Origin: Phycisphaerales bacterium
GTDB taxonomy: Bacteria; Planctomycetota; Phycisphaerae; Tepidisphaerales; Tepidisphaeraceae
NCBI GenBank assembly: GCA_020847375.1
Contig: JADLCB010000005.1
Location: 1-64,000 of the forward strand
Direction of reading: 5' to 3'
DNA: 64,000 nucleotides
Position 1 is the first letter of the stretch. The number at the start of each line of letters is the position of its first letter. Both the position numbers and the translations under genes were made by a program. This document shows, one piece after another, positions 1 to 11,203 of the stretch. Under the pieces are notes generated by a model, which was not told the DNA's origin, searched no databases, and saw nothing but the letters and a program-made list of their open reading frames with translations.

Positions 1-2504
<2,504 letters not shown>

Positions 2505-2692
2505 ACTTTTACCGATCACCGTCATTCAAGTTCAACCAACACCAATCTGATCCCGATCATCCGTATTACCGTTTGACCGAAACCCGATTTGCATCGACCA
2601 AACCTTCGACAGGGCAGTCGTGACGCTGGCCAGTCCTACAGACCTGACCAAAATCGATAACGTATCATCTCACCGAAAAGGTGCTCGACGAT

Positions 2693-2743
2693 GTCCACCC
2701 GACGGAAAGCTGGGCGGGGGATCCGCCCTAAGCAGGGGTGGAC
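2693..2743 (-). other. nested hairpin in the 23S leader
   Basis: Outer arms GTCCACCC (2693-2700) and GGGTGGAC (2736-2743) enclose an inner hairpin GGGCGG/CCGCCC (2712-2717 and 2723-2728). It lies about 190 nt upstream of the mature 23S 5' end, between boxA and the gene, where precursor-processing structures are usually found. A role in processing is inference; the pairing is seen. Confidence 0.55.
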
Positions 2744-2786
2744 ACCGCAGTATTTACCTAATATCTTTGAACCTCAACTATTCACT

Positions 2787-2798
2787 TGTCAAAGAGCA
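2787..2798 (-). promoter_or_regulatory. boxA antitermination site of the 23S operon
   Basis: On the minus strand this reads TGCTCTTTGACA, followed by AGTGAA. The E. coli rrn boxA is TGCTCTTTAACA, so one base differs. In known rRNA operons this RNA site binds NusB/S10 and makes transcription resistant to Rho. Its position, about 360 nt after the promoter and 280 nt before 23S, fits that role. A GGC-GATAA-GCC mini-hairpin lies just upstream. Confidence 0.8.
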
Positions 2799-2961
2799 TC
2801 AAGAAACTTGCTTTCGCAGGCTTATCGCCTTTGAACTCAATTCTCTCGATTTCAAGTGCCGGTGACAAATTTCTTCGTCATCCGCAACATTCGCCGGTCA
2901 TACCAGCCTTACTACGCTCAAGCCCCTCTCAAGGTTCCGCCGTGCGACAAAAATTCTCTCT

Positions 2962-3009
2962 GAATGACACTGGGTCATTCTCATCTTCTGTCGCCGGTTC
3001 TCCAGCGAC
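2962..3009 (-). other. two adjacent hairpins in the 23S leader
   Basis: Two stem-loops can be read: GAATGAC/GTCATTC with a 5-nt loop at 2962-2980, and a GTCGC(T/C)GG-type stem with a 4-nt AGAA loop at 2990-3009. They lie in the roughly 650-nt untranslated leader between promoter and 23S. No tRNA or ORF is evident in this leader. The function is unknown; leader folding is the simplest reading. Confidence 0.45.
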
Positions 3010-3158
3010 TCCACTTTTATTCCTGGGGGTCAGCCGGAGGCTAGCGGATGGAGAATAAAATCTTGCTCAAACGGCTGTTCTTTCTTGTGAGGCCTGAGTC
3101 ACTCTTCTTTGATCAGGCAGGCATCCCGAAGACACTTGCTCGATCAGTTGAGCCACCA

Positions 3159-3186
3159 AGTATAGCTACGGTTTTCGGCCCGTCAA
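3159..3186 (-). promoter_or_regulatory. promoter of the 23S rRNA unit
   Basis: On the minus strand TTGACG (3181-3186) and TATACT (3159-3164) are separated by 16 bp. This is a strong sigma-70-type promoter aimed at the 23S gene, with the boxA site downstream. It implies that the 23S (and presumably 5S) RNA is transcribed independently of 16S. Positions 3187-3467 between this promoter and the next gene hold no recognisable gene; the AT-rich part at 3340-3400 may act as an UP element. Confidence 0.78.
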
Positions 3187-3467
3187 GCACTGGTACTCAA
3201 ATTTTTCTTTTTGTCAGTCGCGTGGCCCGTTGACCGCTGGCAAACTGAGTCACATCACTCAGCGTTAACCACGCCAAGCGAGTTGCGAAATGTATCCTCC
3301 CCCCCAGCGAATGCAAGCGCCACCAACAAAAATTTCTTGCTCAAAAAAATAAACTGACCATTTACGCTGAATATCGACAATTTATCACAAATTATTTTTT
3401 GCCCCGTGTGGGTTGTTTTTACTTTCTTCCGTCAGATCAATCTCCGGTTGACCCTCGCCAGGCTCAT

Positions 3468-5216
3468 CTACAGCGACGATACCGGCTCGTTGTCAACCGC
3501 TGCTGCCAGCGCCTCATCCGCTGTCTGGCTGGCTTGCATCTGGCACAAAACCCACAAGGTGTTGACGCCAACATAAAAATAACCGCCCGCAAAAATCACC
3601 AGAAAAGGCACACTGGCCCGGCCCCACTGGTAATACAGGCTGATGAAAATGCAGCAGCTCATGTAACAACCGAAGGCGATTTCCAGAATAGGCAACACCA
3701 GTCGATTAAACGACAGAAAACTCTTGCGCGCCGGCGGCAGTTCAAGGTTGGATGCTGAATTTTTTCGGCAATCCATACCTTCTGCGGCAAAATCAGCCTT
3801 AGTCCTGTTTGCGCCCGCCGCTGTATTTCCTTCTGAAACTGCATCATCCTTCCCCGGCTGCCCGCTGGTCAGTTCACCCGCAAAATAGGTGGCGGACTGG
3901 CTGATCTGCTGCGATCGACGACTGTGCCCCGTGACACCATATTTGGGTGTTCGCACAAATTCGCTTGGTTGTTTGCGTATGGCTGACCAGCACGCTTCCA
4001 GCACCGCCTTGGCGTTATTCAGACAGATGCCAACGCCCAAACCCATCAAAAACGGAAGATGCAGGATCGTCTTCCAACCCGTTTTGGCGCCGAAAAGCTC
4101 CCGTTGACCAAACACAAAAAACGTACTGGCCGAACAGGTTGCCAGCACAAACAGACTGGCTGAAAAGACGATCCGGCTGATGTTGTCATTATCCTTGAAC
4201 GGACTGGCGATATTAAAAAACGTCGGCCACATCAGCACCGTCAGCAGCACCATCAACGGGTAAACAACCGTATTGGTCAAATGAAAAAACGCCTCGATTT
4301 TGACCCGCCACGGCAGATGATGCGAGCGCAGGATTTTGGGCAACAGTTTAATGGCGGTCTGCACCGAGCCCTTGGTCCAGCGATGGGCCTGCTGCTTGAA
4401 CGCCACCATTTCCGGTGGCAACTCCGCCGGAGCGCAAAACTGCGGTAAATAAACGAATTTCCACCCCTTCATCTGGGCGCGATAACTCAAATCCAGATCT
4501 TCCGTCAGGGTGTCATGTTCCCACCCGCCGGCATCATCAATGCACGAGCGCCGCCACAGGCCGGCTGTACCGTTGAAGTGCATGAACCGACCGCTGCGAT
4601 TGCGCGCGGTATGTTCAATCATGAAGTGGCCATCGAGAAAGATCGCCTGGCTCTTGGTCAAAAGCGAGGCATCACGATTCAGATGATCCCAGCGCACCTG
4701 AACCATTCCCACCTGGTCATCGGCAAAGTAATGCACCACATTCATCAGCACATCGCGCGGCGGAACAAAATCAGCATCAAAAATGGCAATCAACGAGCCG
4801 TGACTTTGCTTCAACCCCGCTGCCAGCGCCCCCGCCTTGTAACCCACGCGATCCGCCCGGTGGATATGCTTGATGTCATACCCCTTGGCTGCCCAGTCCG
4901 CGCAACACTCCTGGCAAATTTCCTTCGACTGATCCGTCGAATCATCCAGAACCTGTATTTCCAGCTTATCTTTCGGATAATCAATCAAACACGTCGCGCG
5001 AATGATTCGCTCGGCCACCGCACCTTCGTTAAACATTGGCAACTGCACGGTGATTGTCGGCAAATCATGAAAATGCTTCTGAAGCTTGTAGATGTTGTCC
5101 CGGTGCTTCACATAAAGATAAAGCAGAATATAGCGATGCAGACCATACAGCGCTATCAGCAGCAGCGTGCCTACGTAAATCGCTACAATCAGATAAATCA
5201 AAAAGTTGGACCACAT
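3468..5216 (-). CDS. family 2 glycosyltransferase, processive cellulose-synthase-like
   Basis: Membrane glycosyltransferase of 582 residues that probably polymerises or extends a beta-linked surface polysaccharide or glycolipid from a nucleotide sugar. An N-terminal membrane helix (residues 5-35) is followed by a cytosolic GT2 domain with the expected residues: DDS at 91-93, DAD at 147-149, TED at 238-240 and QQAHRW at 275-280, the Q-x-x-R-W motif of processive enzymes. Further membrane helices follow from about residue 310 and again from about 520. Between them (about 420-500) is a charged, low-complexity cytosolic stretch. It stands alone on the minus strand with its own promoter at 5450-5479. 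The closest named relatives are likely the CESA-like/ceramide-glucosyltransferase type; the actual sugar cannot be told from sequence. Confidence 0.85.
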   Translation of the reverse strand: MWSNFLIYLIVAIYVGTLLLIALYGLHRYILLYLYVKHRDNIYKLQKHFHDLPTITVQLPMFNEGAVAERIIRATCLIDYPKDKLEIQVLDDSTDQSKEICQECCADWAAKGYDIKHIHRADRVGYKAGALAAGLKQSHGSLIAIFDADFVPPRDVLMNVVHYFADDQVGMVQVRWDHLNRDASLLTKSQAIFLDGHFMIEHTARNRSGRFMHFNGTAGLWRRSCIDDAGGWEHDTLTEDLDLSYRAQMKGWKFVYLPQFCAPAELPPEMVAFKQQAHRWTKGSVQTAIKLLPKILRSHHLPWRVKIEAFFHLTNTVVYPLMVLLTVLMWPTFFNIASPFKDNDNISRIVFSASLFVLATCSASTFFVFGQRELFGAKTGWKTILHLPFLMGLGVGICLNNAKAVLEACWSAIRKQPSEFVRTPKYGVTGHSRRSQQISQSATYFAGELTSGQPGKDDAVSEGNTAAGANRTKADFAAEGMDCRKNSASNLELPPARKSFLSFNRLVLPILEIAFGCYMSCCIFISLYYQWGRASVPFLVIFAGGYFYVGVNTLWVLCQMQASQTADEALAAAVDNEPVSSL

Positions 5217-5603
5217 AAGGTCTTATTTTCACTCCAAGTCAGCTCAGCAACTCATTGATGATGCCATCCCAACGGAAGCACCCTCAAAGTCACTTGATTT
5301 CAACCCCTCGTCAAGATGACCACTTCACAACAACGTTGGCCCTGATTCAAAGGGAGGTGCCTGTTCCAAGCAACCCCCATTCAATCAAAAGACAACAACC
5401 CCCGCACCACCCACTTGATCATCCCGACACGCTCAAAAATGCAATCGCTATTTTAGTTAACCTCTTTAGCGCGTGTCAATTATTGAATATTACGACATTT
5501 CTTTGAAAAAAGTGCAATTAACTATGATTTTTGTAAAAATACCCTGACTTATTTCAATGACGCCATCTCTGCCCGACATGAGTTGCAAACCATTGCTGCT
5601 AAT
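5217..5603. other. intergenic region with 5' leader of the GT2 gene
   Basis: This gap lies between the stop of the QueC-like gene and the start of the GT2 gene, both on the minus strand. It holds the promoter at 5450-5479, which gives a leader of about 230 nt. The 5500-5560 part is AT-rich. No ORF with a plausible ribosome site, no tRNA and no known riboswitch was recognised. Confidence 0.5.
5450..5479 (-). promoter_or_regulatory. sigma-70-type promoter of the GT2 gene
   Basis: On the minus strand TTGACA (5474-5479) is followed after 18 bp by TAAAAT (5450-5455). The -35 box is perfect. Transcription would start near 5443 and run into the glycosyltransferase gene at 5216. Confidence 0.65.
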
Positions 5604-6266
5604 TTATTTACGATTGGCGGGTACTTTCATCCGTAACGGATCCGGCCGACCTGCCTGTTGAAACGCCTCTTCCCGCTGGCGACAACCCCGGCAATTCCAG
5701 CACGGTTCATCCTCCTGATTCAGGCAACTCCACGTCCGATCAAACGGAGCTGCCACCTGATATCCCGCATCCACCACCTGCCACGCTTCCAGCTCCAGCA
5801 CCGGCATGCGCAGCTCCAATTCCCCTAATTTGCACGGCAATTGCTGCATTTCGTTCCAGATTTGGCCATACTCCGTCGCGGCTGCCAGATCCTCTGCCTC
5901 CGGGCCAACCCGCAACCCCAAATAAACCGCCGATGCCTGATAAAACGCCGCAAAACGCACTGCAATCCCAATCAGCGGCGTTAACTCCAGAAGTTGCTGC
6001 TGAATGGGTCTTGCTTCACCCGCCGCACCAGCCACCGGTGCCGCTGGATTGGTCAGCGTTAATTGCCAGGGAATCGCCAGCGTATGCTCCCGATAGGGCT
6101 TGAAATACTCCACCTGCTGCTCATACGCCTTGCGTAAGCGCGTCACCTCACTGCCGCCCGCCTCGGCGCACAGCAAAATTGGTCGGAACTTCTGTGCCGC
6201 CATTGCGGTCACAACCGCGCTATTAACACCACCATTATTCAGAACAATCGCTAGATCCTTGGCCAT
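5604..6266 (-). CDS. QueC-like PP-loop/zinc protein with altered ATP loop
   Basis: Protein of 220 residues from ATG at 6266 (a GTG 18 bases upstream is an alternative start). The C-terminus carries the four-cysteine zinc pattern of QueC, 7-cyano-7-deazaguanine synthase (Cys181, Cys189, Cys192, Cys195, in CWNCRGCRQREEAF), and the QueC-type ending AGRPDPL. The N-terminus has the right place and strand for the PP-loop, but SGGxDS is replaced by NNGGVNS (residues 10-16), so the Ser and Asp that position ATP pyrophosphate are both Asn. QueC makes preQ0 for queuosine and archaeosine-type bases. Whether this copy is catalytic is doubtful; it may be a paralogue with another substrate. It is divergent from the GT2 gene at 6499, and no other queuosine gene lies nearby. 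Confidence 0.65.
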   Translation of the reverse strand: MAKDLAIVLNNGGVNSAVVTAMAAQKFRPILLCAEAGGSEVTRLRKAYEQQVEYFKPYREHTLAIPWQLTLTNPAAPVAGAAGEARPIQQQLLELTPLIGIAVRFAAFYQASAVYLGLRVGPEAEDLAAATEYGQIWNEMQQLPCKLGELELRMPVLELEAWQVVDAGYQVAAPFDRTWSCLNQEDEPCWNCRGCRQREEAFQQAGRPDPLRMKVPANRK

Positions 6267-6498
6267 ACGTGATGATCCTATCACAACAACCCTTCATTCA
6301 GGCAAATTTCCTTCAATTTTCCTCCTCCCCCCGGCTAAAGCTGGCATCGGCACATCGTTGTAAGCAATGCAAAAACCCGCTATTTCGCCCTGTTTTTCGA
6401 CAATTAACCCTTCCTGCCCATCCCCGCACCACATTACCTACAGCATCGGTCAGCCCATAACCGATGAAAACTATAGGACCGCCCTTTTTTGCGCGGCC

Positions 6499-7296
6499 AT
6501 GAAAGGCATTGGCATGTACGATTTGTCGATTATCCTGCCCACCTGCAACCGCGGCGGTCTGCTGGAACGAACTCTGGCAGCCATCTGGAGCGGAACCACC
6601 TGCAGCTACGAAATTATTGTCGTTGACGGAGCCAGCTACGACCGCACCACCGGCGTGTTAACCGAAGCGCAGGTTGATATGGGGGAACGTTTGAAAATCA
6701 TCCGCGAAGAACAGCGCGAAGGTTTTGTCCGTGCTGTCAACAAAGGCTTCGCCCAGGCGACCGGACGCAATGTCATTTGGCTTAACGATGATGCCCGCCC
6801 CCTTCCCGGCGCGCTCGACAGCGCACTGTATCAACTGGATCATGCGCCAGCCGATATTGGCATGATGGCGCTATACCACTATTTTCAATCCCCGCGCAAC
6901 GTCGCTTATGAAACCCGGCGTAACGGAAAAACATACCGCCTGCTGCACATTCGCGGCACACTCTACGCCAATTTTGGCATGCTCAAAACAGAATATCTCC
7001 GCTCACTGGGCGGCTTTGACGAGCGCTTTTATATCAACGGCGCTGATCCTGATCTCTCCCTGAAAGTCTGGCACAGCGGCAAGCGCGTGGTTCAGGCATA
7101 CGACGCCCTGATCGACCATGACGAACATCCCGATGGCCGCCGCTACATCGACATGCCCCGTGGCCACGATGACAACGCCAAACTTTTCGCCAAGTGGGAT
7201 TTGCCTCCCATCAACCCCACGCACAACACCTTCGATCCCGATAACCCCTGCACACTGGCTGGTCTGCGCCCCGATGCCCAGACCGCCGCCGCCTGA
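6499..7296 (+). CDS. family 2 glycosyltransferase (rhamnosyltransferase-like)
   Basis: Soluble GT-A fold enzyme of about 265 residues that transfers a sugar from a nucleotide donor, probably to a growing surface glycan. The N-terminus LSIILPTCNR, the IIVVDGAS donor-binding loop, the NDDA motif in place of DxD, and the late GGFDERFYINGADPDLSLKV block are typical GT2 landmarks. No membrane helices are seen. An ATG at 6499 and another at 6514 are both possible; the second has GAAAGG upstream at good spacing. The frame stays open upstream to 6367, but that part lacks family similarity and a ribosome site. A GT9 gene follows after about 170 bp, so the two may act in one glycan pathway. Confidence 0.8.
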   Translation: MKGIGMYDLSIILPTCNRGGLLERTLAAIWSGTTCSYEIIVVDGASYDRTTGVLTEAQVDMGERLKIIREEQREGFVRAVNKGFAQATGRNVIWLNDDARPLPGALDSALYQLDHAPADIGMMALYHYFQSPRNVAYETRRNGKTYRLLHIRGTLYANFGMLKTEYLRSLGGFDERFYINGADPDLSLKVWHSGKRVVQAYDALIDHDEHPDGRRYIDMPRGHDDNAKLFAKWDLPPINPTHNTFDPDNPCTLAGLRPDAQTAAA

Positions 7297-7467
7297 AGCG
7301 CCGGGCTGATCCGCAACTACTGGCGCTTCCCGGCTACGCACGGCACCCCCCCCCTGCGCCTCCCATCGCCTCTTCTGGCCGGTCATCACATCTGTTTTGA
7401 CTTGCGGCATATTTTATTGATTCGACTCTGGCAACACCGCACCGGCGCGCCTATCCTGTGACACAAC

Positions 7468-8553
7468 ATGGCCCTGTTGCTATCCACCCCGCCCCAACGC
7501 CTGCTCATCATCAAGCCCAGTGCCATTGGCGATGTCGTCCACACCCTGCCCATGCTCAACCTGTTGCGCCAAACCTGGCCCCAGGCGCAAATTTCCTGGC
7601 TGGTCACACCCGCCTGCGCCAATATCCTTCAGGCGCATCCCCAGCTCGATGAATTGATCACCTTTGATCGCAAAGCCCTGGCCCGCTGGTGGCATCACCC
7701 ACCCACCGCCGCGAACCTCTGGCGATTCTGTTCGGCTTTACGCCGAAGGAAGTTTGATCTCGTTCTCGATTTCCAGGGTCTTTTTCGTTCCGCCTGGTTT
7801 GGCTGGATGAGTCGTGCCCCCGTGCGCATCGGCTTTGCCAATGCCCGCGAAGGCGCGCCGTTGTTCTACACCCACCGCGTCGATGCCGGCCCCATCGAGC
7901 AGCACGCCATTGATCGCTACCGTCGCCTGCTCGATTTCATCGGCTGCCCCACCCAACCCATCAACTTTTGCTTTCCGACCGATGCCGCCGACCGCCAAAT
8001 GATTTCCAATCTTGTCGGCACTGATCCCTACGCGGTCATCCTCCCGGGGAGCAACTGGGCTACCAAACGCTGGCCTGTCGATCGCTTTGCTGCCTTGGTT
8101 CCGGTCTTGTTGGATCGCTGGGGGTTGAAAACCGTCGTGGCCGGTTCACCCGCTGAATATGACCTGGCCCAACAGGTTCATGGCCATATCAATCTCTGCG
8201 GCCAGACCAACCTGCGCCAGCTCGTTGCCCTTCTGGAAAAAGCCTCCATCGTCATCGCCAATGATTCCGGGCCGATGCACATCGCCGCTGCCCTCGGCCG
8301 ACCGCTGGTGGCGCTGTTCGGGCCGACCAATCCGGTTCGTACCGGCCCGTACGGCCGACTCGATGCCGTCGTCCGCCACAGCATTGTCTGCAGCCCCTGT
8401 TATCGGCGCACCTGCTCCCATCAAAGCTGCCTCACACTTTTAACCATCGACCCGGTTGTGCGCGAAATATCCCGCCAATTAAACCTGGCTAATTTTCCCC
8501 CACTCAACTCCGCTGCCATCACCAACGCCCCAGCCACTACGCCGCTGTCATAA
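7468..8553 (+). CDS. family 9 glycosyltransferase (ADP-heptose:LPS heptosyltransferase-like)
   Basis: GT-B enzyme of 361 residues that adds heptose (or a related sugar) to lipopolysaccharide core or another envelope glycan on the cytosolic side. Seen are KPSAIGDVVHTLP at residues 16-28 (the family N-terminal signature), LPGSNWATKRW near 192, and NDSGPMHIAAALG near 265-277 followed by ALFGPTNPVRTGP, the nucleotide-sugar binding end. These match WaaC/WaaF-type enzymes. A cysteine-rich tail (CSPCYRRTC, CLT) is also common in the family. A GmhB-like heptose-phosphate phosphatase occurs at 60.3 kb. Its last 17 bases overlap the end of the convergent CPBP gene. Confidence 0.87.
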   Translation: MALLLSTPPQRLLIIKPSAIGDVVHTLPMLNLLRQTWPQAQISWLVTPACANILQAHPQLDELITFDRKALARWWHHPPTAANLWRFCSALRRRKFDLVLDFQGLFRSAWFGWMSRAPVRIGFANAREGAPLFYTHRVDAGPIEQHAIDRYRRLLDFIGCPTQPINFCFPTDAADRQMISNLVGTDPYAVILPGSNWATKRWPVDRFAALVPVLLDRWGLKTVVAGSPAEYDLAQQVHGHINLCGQTNLRQLVALLEKASIVIANDSGPMHIAAALGRPLVALFGPTNPVRTGPYGRLDAVVRHSIVCSPCYRRTCSHQSCLTLLTIDPVVREISRQLNLANFPPLNSAAITNAPATTPLS

Positions 8554-9469
8554 AAATCGTAATCTGCAAGGCGTTGAATAAACCGTGCATGATGATGCTG
8601 ACCCACAAATTGCCCGTCCGCTCGTAGGCATAACCCAGACCGGCTGACAATAAAAATAGCGGCGCCATCCACAACCACTCCCCATGCACCGCCGCAAAAG
8701 CCAGCGACGTGATCCCGATTGCGCCCCACCGCGCTGCAATCGCCCGACCACCCGCCAACGCTGCAACCGAATGATCCGCCCAAACTTCCTCCCCGACCTG
8801 AAGGCTGCCCCGACTCTGATTGCGATCCAGCACCTTCACCAAAAAACTCTGCATCATCCCCCGGAACATCATCTCCTCAAAAATCGGTGCCAGCACCACC
8901 GCCACCACCCATAACCCCACGACCTCCGTCCAGCTATCGGTGCTGCGCATTTCCCTCAGCACTTCATGCGTCGGCAACGCCCAATTCCACCACCGCGCCA
9001 CCTCCTCGATCACTTGGCCACAAACCATCACCAGCGGCAGCAGCACCACCAAGCCAATCGCCCCCTGCCACAGCCCCCGCGGAATTTGCCCAACCCTCAT
9101 CCCCAGCCGCCCTCCATCGTCGCCACGCAACCGATGGTTCAACATCACCAGCACCAGCGCACCAGCCAGATTGAACACCCCTCCAACGGCAAAACTCCGC
9201 CAGGCCGGATCACGAATCAGCGGCGCTGCAATCATCGCTGCCAGCAATCCGCCCAGCAAAGACGCCAAAAATAATAAAACGAAAAGCCCCGCGCGCTCAT
9301 GCTCGGCTGTCCGCATCGGCCCGACAATTTTCCCCCGCCGAAAACATTTAAGAACATAAAGCAGCATCACCGCCAGAATCAGCCACGGCAGGAGCAAAAC
9401 CCACGCACTGGCAACATGGATCTGCTGTCCCTGATCCGCCGCTGCAATGATGTTTGACATCCCGACCAT
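8537..9469 (-). CDS. CPBP family intramembrane protease (CAAX/bacteriocin-processing type)
   Basis: Multi-pass membrane protein of about 310 residues. The glutamate-type protease motifs are present: FEEMMFRG (Glu pair at about 197-198 from this start), FAAVHG, and a late IIMHGLFN. In the family these residues form the active site of Rce1-like proteases that cut prenylated or secreted peptides; the natural substrate here is unknown. About eight hydrophobic segments are visible. ATG at 9469 or 9460 are both reasonable starts; the longer reading to 9502 adds residues without family character. Transcribed divergently from trpC and convergent with the GT9 gene, whose stop it overlaps. Confidence 0.82.
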   Translation of the reverse strand: MVGMSNIIAAADQGQQIHVASAWVLLLPWLILAVMLLYVLKCFRRGKIVGPMRTAEHERAGLFVLLFLASLLGGLLAAMIAAPLIRDPAWRSFAVGGVFNLAGALVLVMLNHRLRGDDGGRLGMRVGQIPRGLWQGAIGLVVLLPLVMVCGQVIEEVARWWNWALPTHEVLREMRSTDSWTEVVGLWVVAVVLAPIFEEMMFRGMMQSFLVKVLDRNQSRGSLQVGEEVWADHSVAALAGGRAIAARWGAIGITSLAFAAVHGEWLWMAPLFLLSAGLGYAYERTGNLWVSIIMHGLFNALQITIFMTAA

Positions 9470-9600
9470 CCTGTCTAAACTCGCCCCAGGTGACGCTGGC
9501 ACTATCGTGCGCGCCTTGTCCTATTACGGATCGGGCGCGCCGAATCCGAACCGTACAAACCAGCCTTCGGCATCTTAATCGCCCAGCCACCGGTTGTCGC

Positions 9601-10410
9601 ATGAGTGATATTCTTCAGCAAATCGTCCAGACCAAACGCCAGGAACTCGTCCAGCGCAAAGTCGCCAAACCGCTGGAAGAACTGCAGGAGATCATCACCA
9701 CGCTCGGCCGCCCGCGCAATTTTTTCCAGGCCGTCACCAAACCCCCGAAAAACAAACCGCTGAACCTCATCGCTGAAGTCAAAAAAGCCTCACCCAGCGC
9801 CGGTTTGATCCGCCCTGATTTCGATCCGGTGGACATCGCCCGCCAATATGCCCAGGCCGGCGCTGATGCCCTGAGCGTGCTGACCGATGAACACTATTTC
9901 CAGGGCAGGCTCGAATACATCCATCAAGTGCGCGACGTGGTGAAATTGCCCGTATTGCGCAAGGATTTCATCATCGATCCCTACCAGGTCTACGAAAGCC
10001 GCGCCGCCGGGGCCGATGCAATCCTGCTCATTGCTGAATGTCTGCCCACCAACGAACTGATCGATCTGCAGATTCTCGCCACCGAGCTTAGCCTCACCTG
10101 CCTCATCGAAGTGCACGACATGGACAACCTCATGCGCGTGCGCGATCGCATCATCGGCTTCCCCCACAAAAGCTACAGCCTCATCGGCATCAACAACCGT
10201 GATCTGCGCACGTTTCAGACCAGCCTGGGCAACACCCTGCGCATGGCTGAACTGGTCGAAGATCGCCAGGTGCTCGTCAGTGAAAGCGGCATTCACACCC
10301 GCGATGATGTGGACAAACTCGCCCAGGCCGGTGTCCGCGCCATCCTCGTCGGCGAAAGCCTCATGCGCTCCAATGACATCGGCGCCAAAGTCCGCGAATT
10401 GCTCGGTTGA
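9601..10410 (+). CDS. trpC: indole-3-glycerol phosphate synthase
   Basis: Tryptophan pathway enzyme (269 residues, normal single-domain length) that cyclises carboxyphenylaminodeoxyribulose phosphate to indole-3-glycerol phosphate in the cytosol. The TIM-barrel signature is intact: EVKKASPSAG near residue 58, LTDEHYFQG near 98, LRKDFIIDPYQ near 119 with the catalytic Lys, IGINNRDL near 196, and VSESGIH near 227. The ATG at 9601 is chosen because family similarity begins there; the frame is open upstream to 9454 but without similarity. No other trp gene flanks it, so the pathway genes are scattered, as is common in planctomycetes. Confidence 0.96.
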   Translation: MSDILQQIVQTKRQELVQRKVAKPLEELQEIITTLGRPRNFFQAVTKPPKNKPLNLIAEVKKASPSAGLIRPDFDPVDIARQYAQAGADALSVLTDEHYFQGRLEYIHQVRDVVKLPVLRKDFIIDPYQVYESRAAGADAILLIAECLPTNELIDLQILATELSLTCLIEVHDMDNLMRVRDRIIGFPHKSYSLIGINNRDLRTFQTSLGNTLRMAELVEDRQVLVSESGIHTRDDVDKLAQAGVRAILVGESLMRSNDIGAKVRELLG

Positions 10411-10470
10411 TCGGTTGTTTGATTCCGCCCCTCTCTGAATCGTCTGAAATTGCGCCAATCCGCCAGCCCC

Positions 10471-10992
10471 TTACGGCTGCGCCGGTGGATGCAGCAGAAA
10501 CATCGACTCCGGCAACGCGATTACTTTCAGCGTCGGCACGCCATCGCCGCCATCACCCGCATCTTCAGCAATAATGCCCCACCGCATACCACCGTGCGAC
10601 GGCGCTGCATCATATAAAATCAATTGCGCCTGCCGCTGCGCCATATAAATACCGCTGGGATTATAAATGTACGGCAAGTGCGAAACCGGGCAGACCAGAC
10701 TCGGCAACGTCCCGCCGCCCGGCATGGCCTGCAGCTCGTCCAGCGACTGTGGCAACTCCCCATGATCAACAAAATAGAGCAAAAACGCGCCGCAAAGATC
10801 GTGCATCTGCGCTGCACAGGCATCGGTGTTGGTAATCGGCGCGGTCTTCGCCGGTTGCGCAGCCAATGATCCCTGGCCTGACACCCGGCTGGCTGATTGC
10901 CGCGAAGCCGGGTGCGCCCGATCCGCTGCGCAGCCTCCCACCATCAACCCAACCAGTAAGACCATCATCACGATCCCGCTTCGCATCAGCAC
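10471..10992 (-). CDS. predicted lipoprotein, possibly last gene of the T2SS operon
   Basis: Protein of 173 residues with a lipoprotein signal: a short charged N-terminus, a hydrophobic run and a VGGC lipobox with Cys21. After a low-complexity linker, the mature part contains LYFVDHGELPQSLDEL and a CPVSHLPYIYNPSG segment, which resembles the small C-terminal domains found in planctomycete pseudopilin-like proteins, though there is no prepilin cleavage site. It lies 211 bp downstream of gspD in the same direction and could be a secretin-associated (pilotin-like) lipoprotein; that role is only positional inference. No firm family recognised. Confidence 0.6.
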   Translation of the reverse strand: MLMRSGIVMMVLLVGLMVGGCAADRAHPASRQSASRVSGQGSLAAQPAKTAPITNTDACAAQMHDLCGAFLLYFVDHGELPQSLDELQAMPGGGTLPSLVCPVSHLPYIYNPSGIYMAQRQAQLILYDAAPSHGGMRWGIIAEDAGDGGDGVPTLKVIALPESMFLLHPPAQP

Positions 10993-11128
10993 ATCATCTC
11001 CTGATTGAACTTGTCACACCATCCAATCATGTTAATCCATTTCGACCATTTCATCCTGATAAAATATCCGCCACGGGGTTTTACCCACAGGGCAAACGCA
11101 AGTAGGCGTCCGACAGGCAATCTCGTAC

Positions 11129-11156
11129 GAGCCGCGACCGTCAGGGAGCGGTTTTT
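11129..11156 (+). repeat. hairpin element ending in a T-tract, possible dispersed repeat
   Basis: A GAGCCGCGACC core and GGGAGCGG arm form CCGC..CC/GG..GCGG pairing around a GTCA loop, followed directly by TTTTT on the plus strand. It lies between gspD and the lipoprotein gene. From memory, close variants of this motif occur in many copies in planctomycete genomes; that needs a genome search. It could act as a plus-strand terminator. Confidence 0.45.
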
Positions 11157-11203
11157 GAGCCGATCACCGCGGGCTACTTGCCAAAGCCACGGGTCTGATC
11201 CAT

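Noticed and set aside
4515-5258. Long plus-strand open frame opposite the GT2 gene
   Set aside because: It is antisense to an intact glycosyltransferase with clear motifs; composition is that of a shadow frame.
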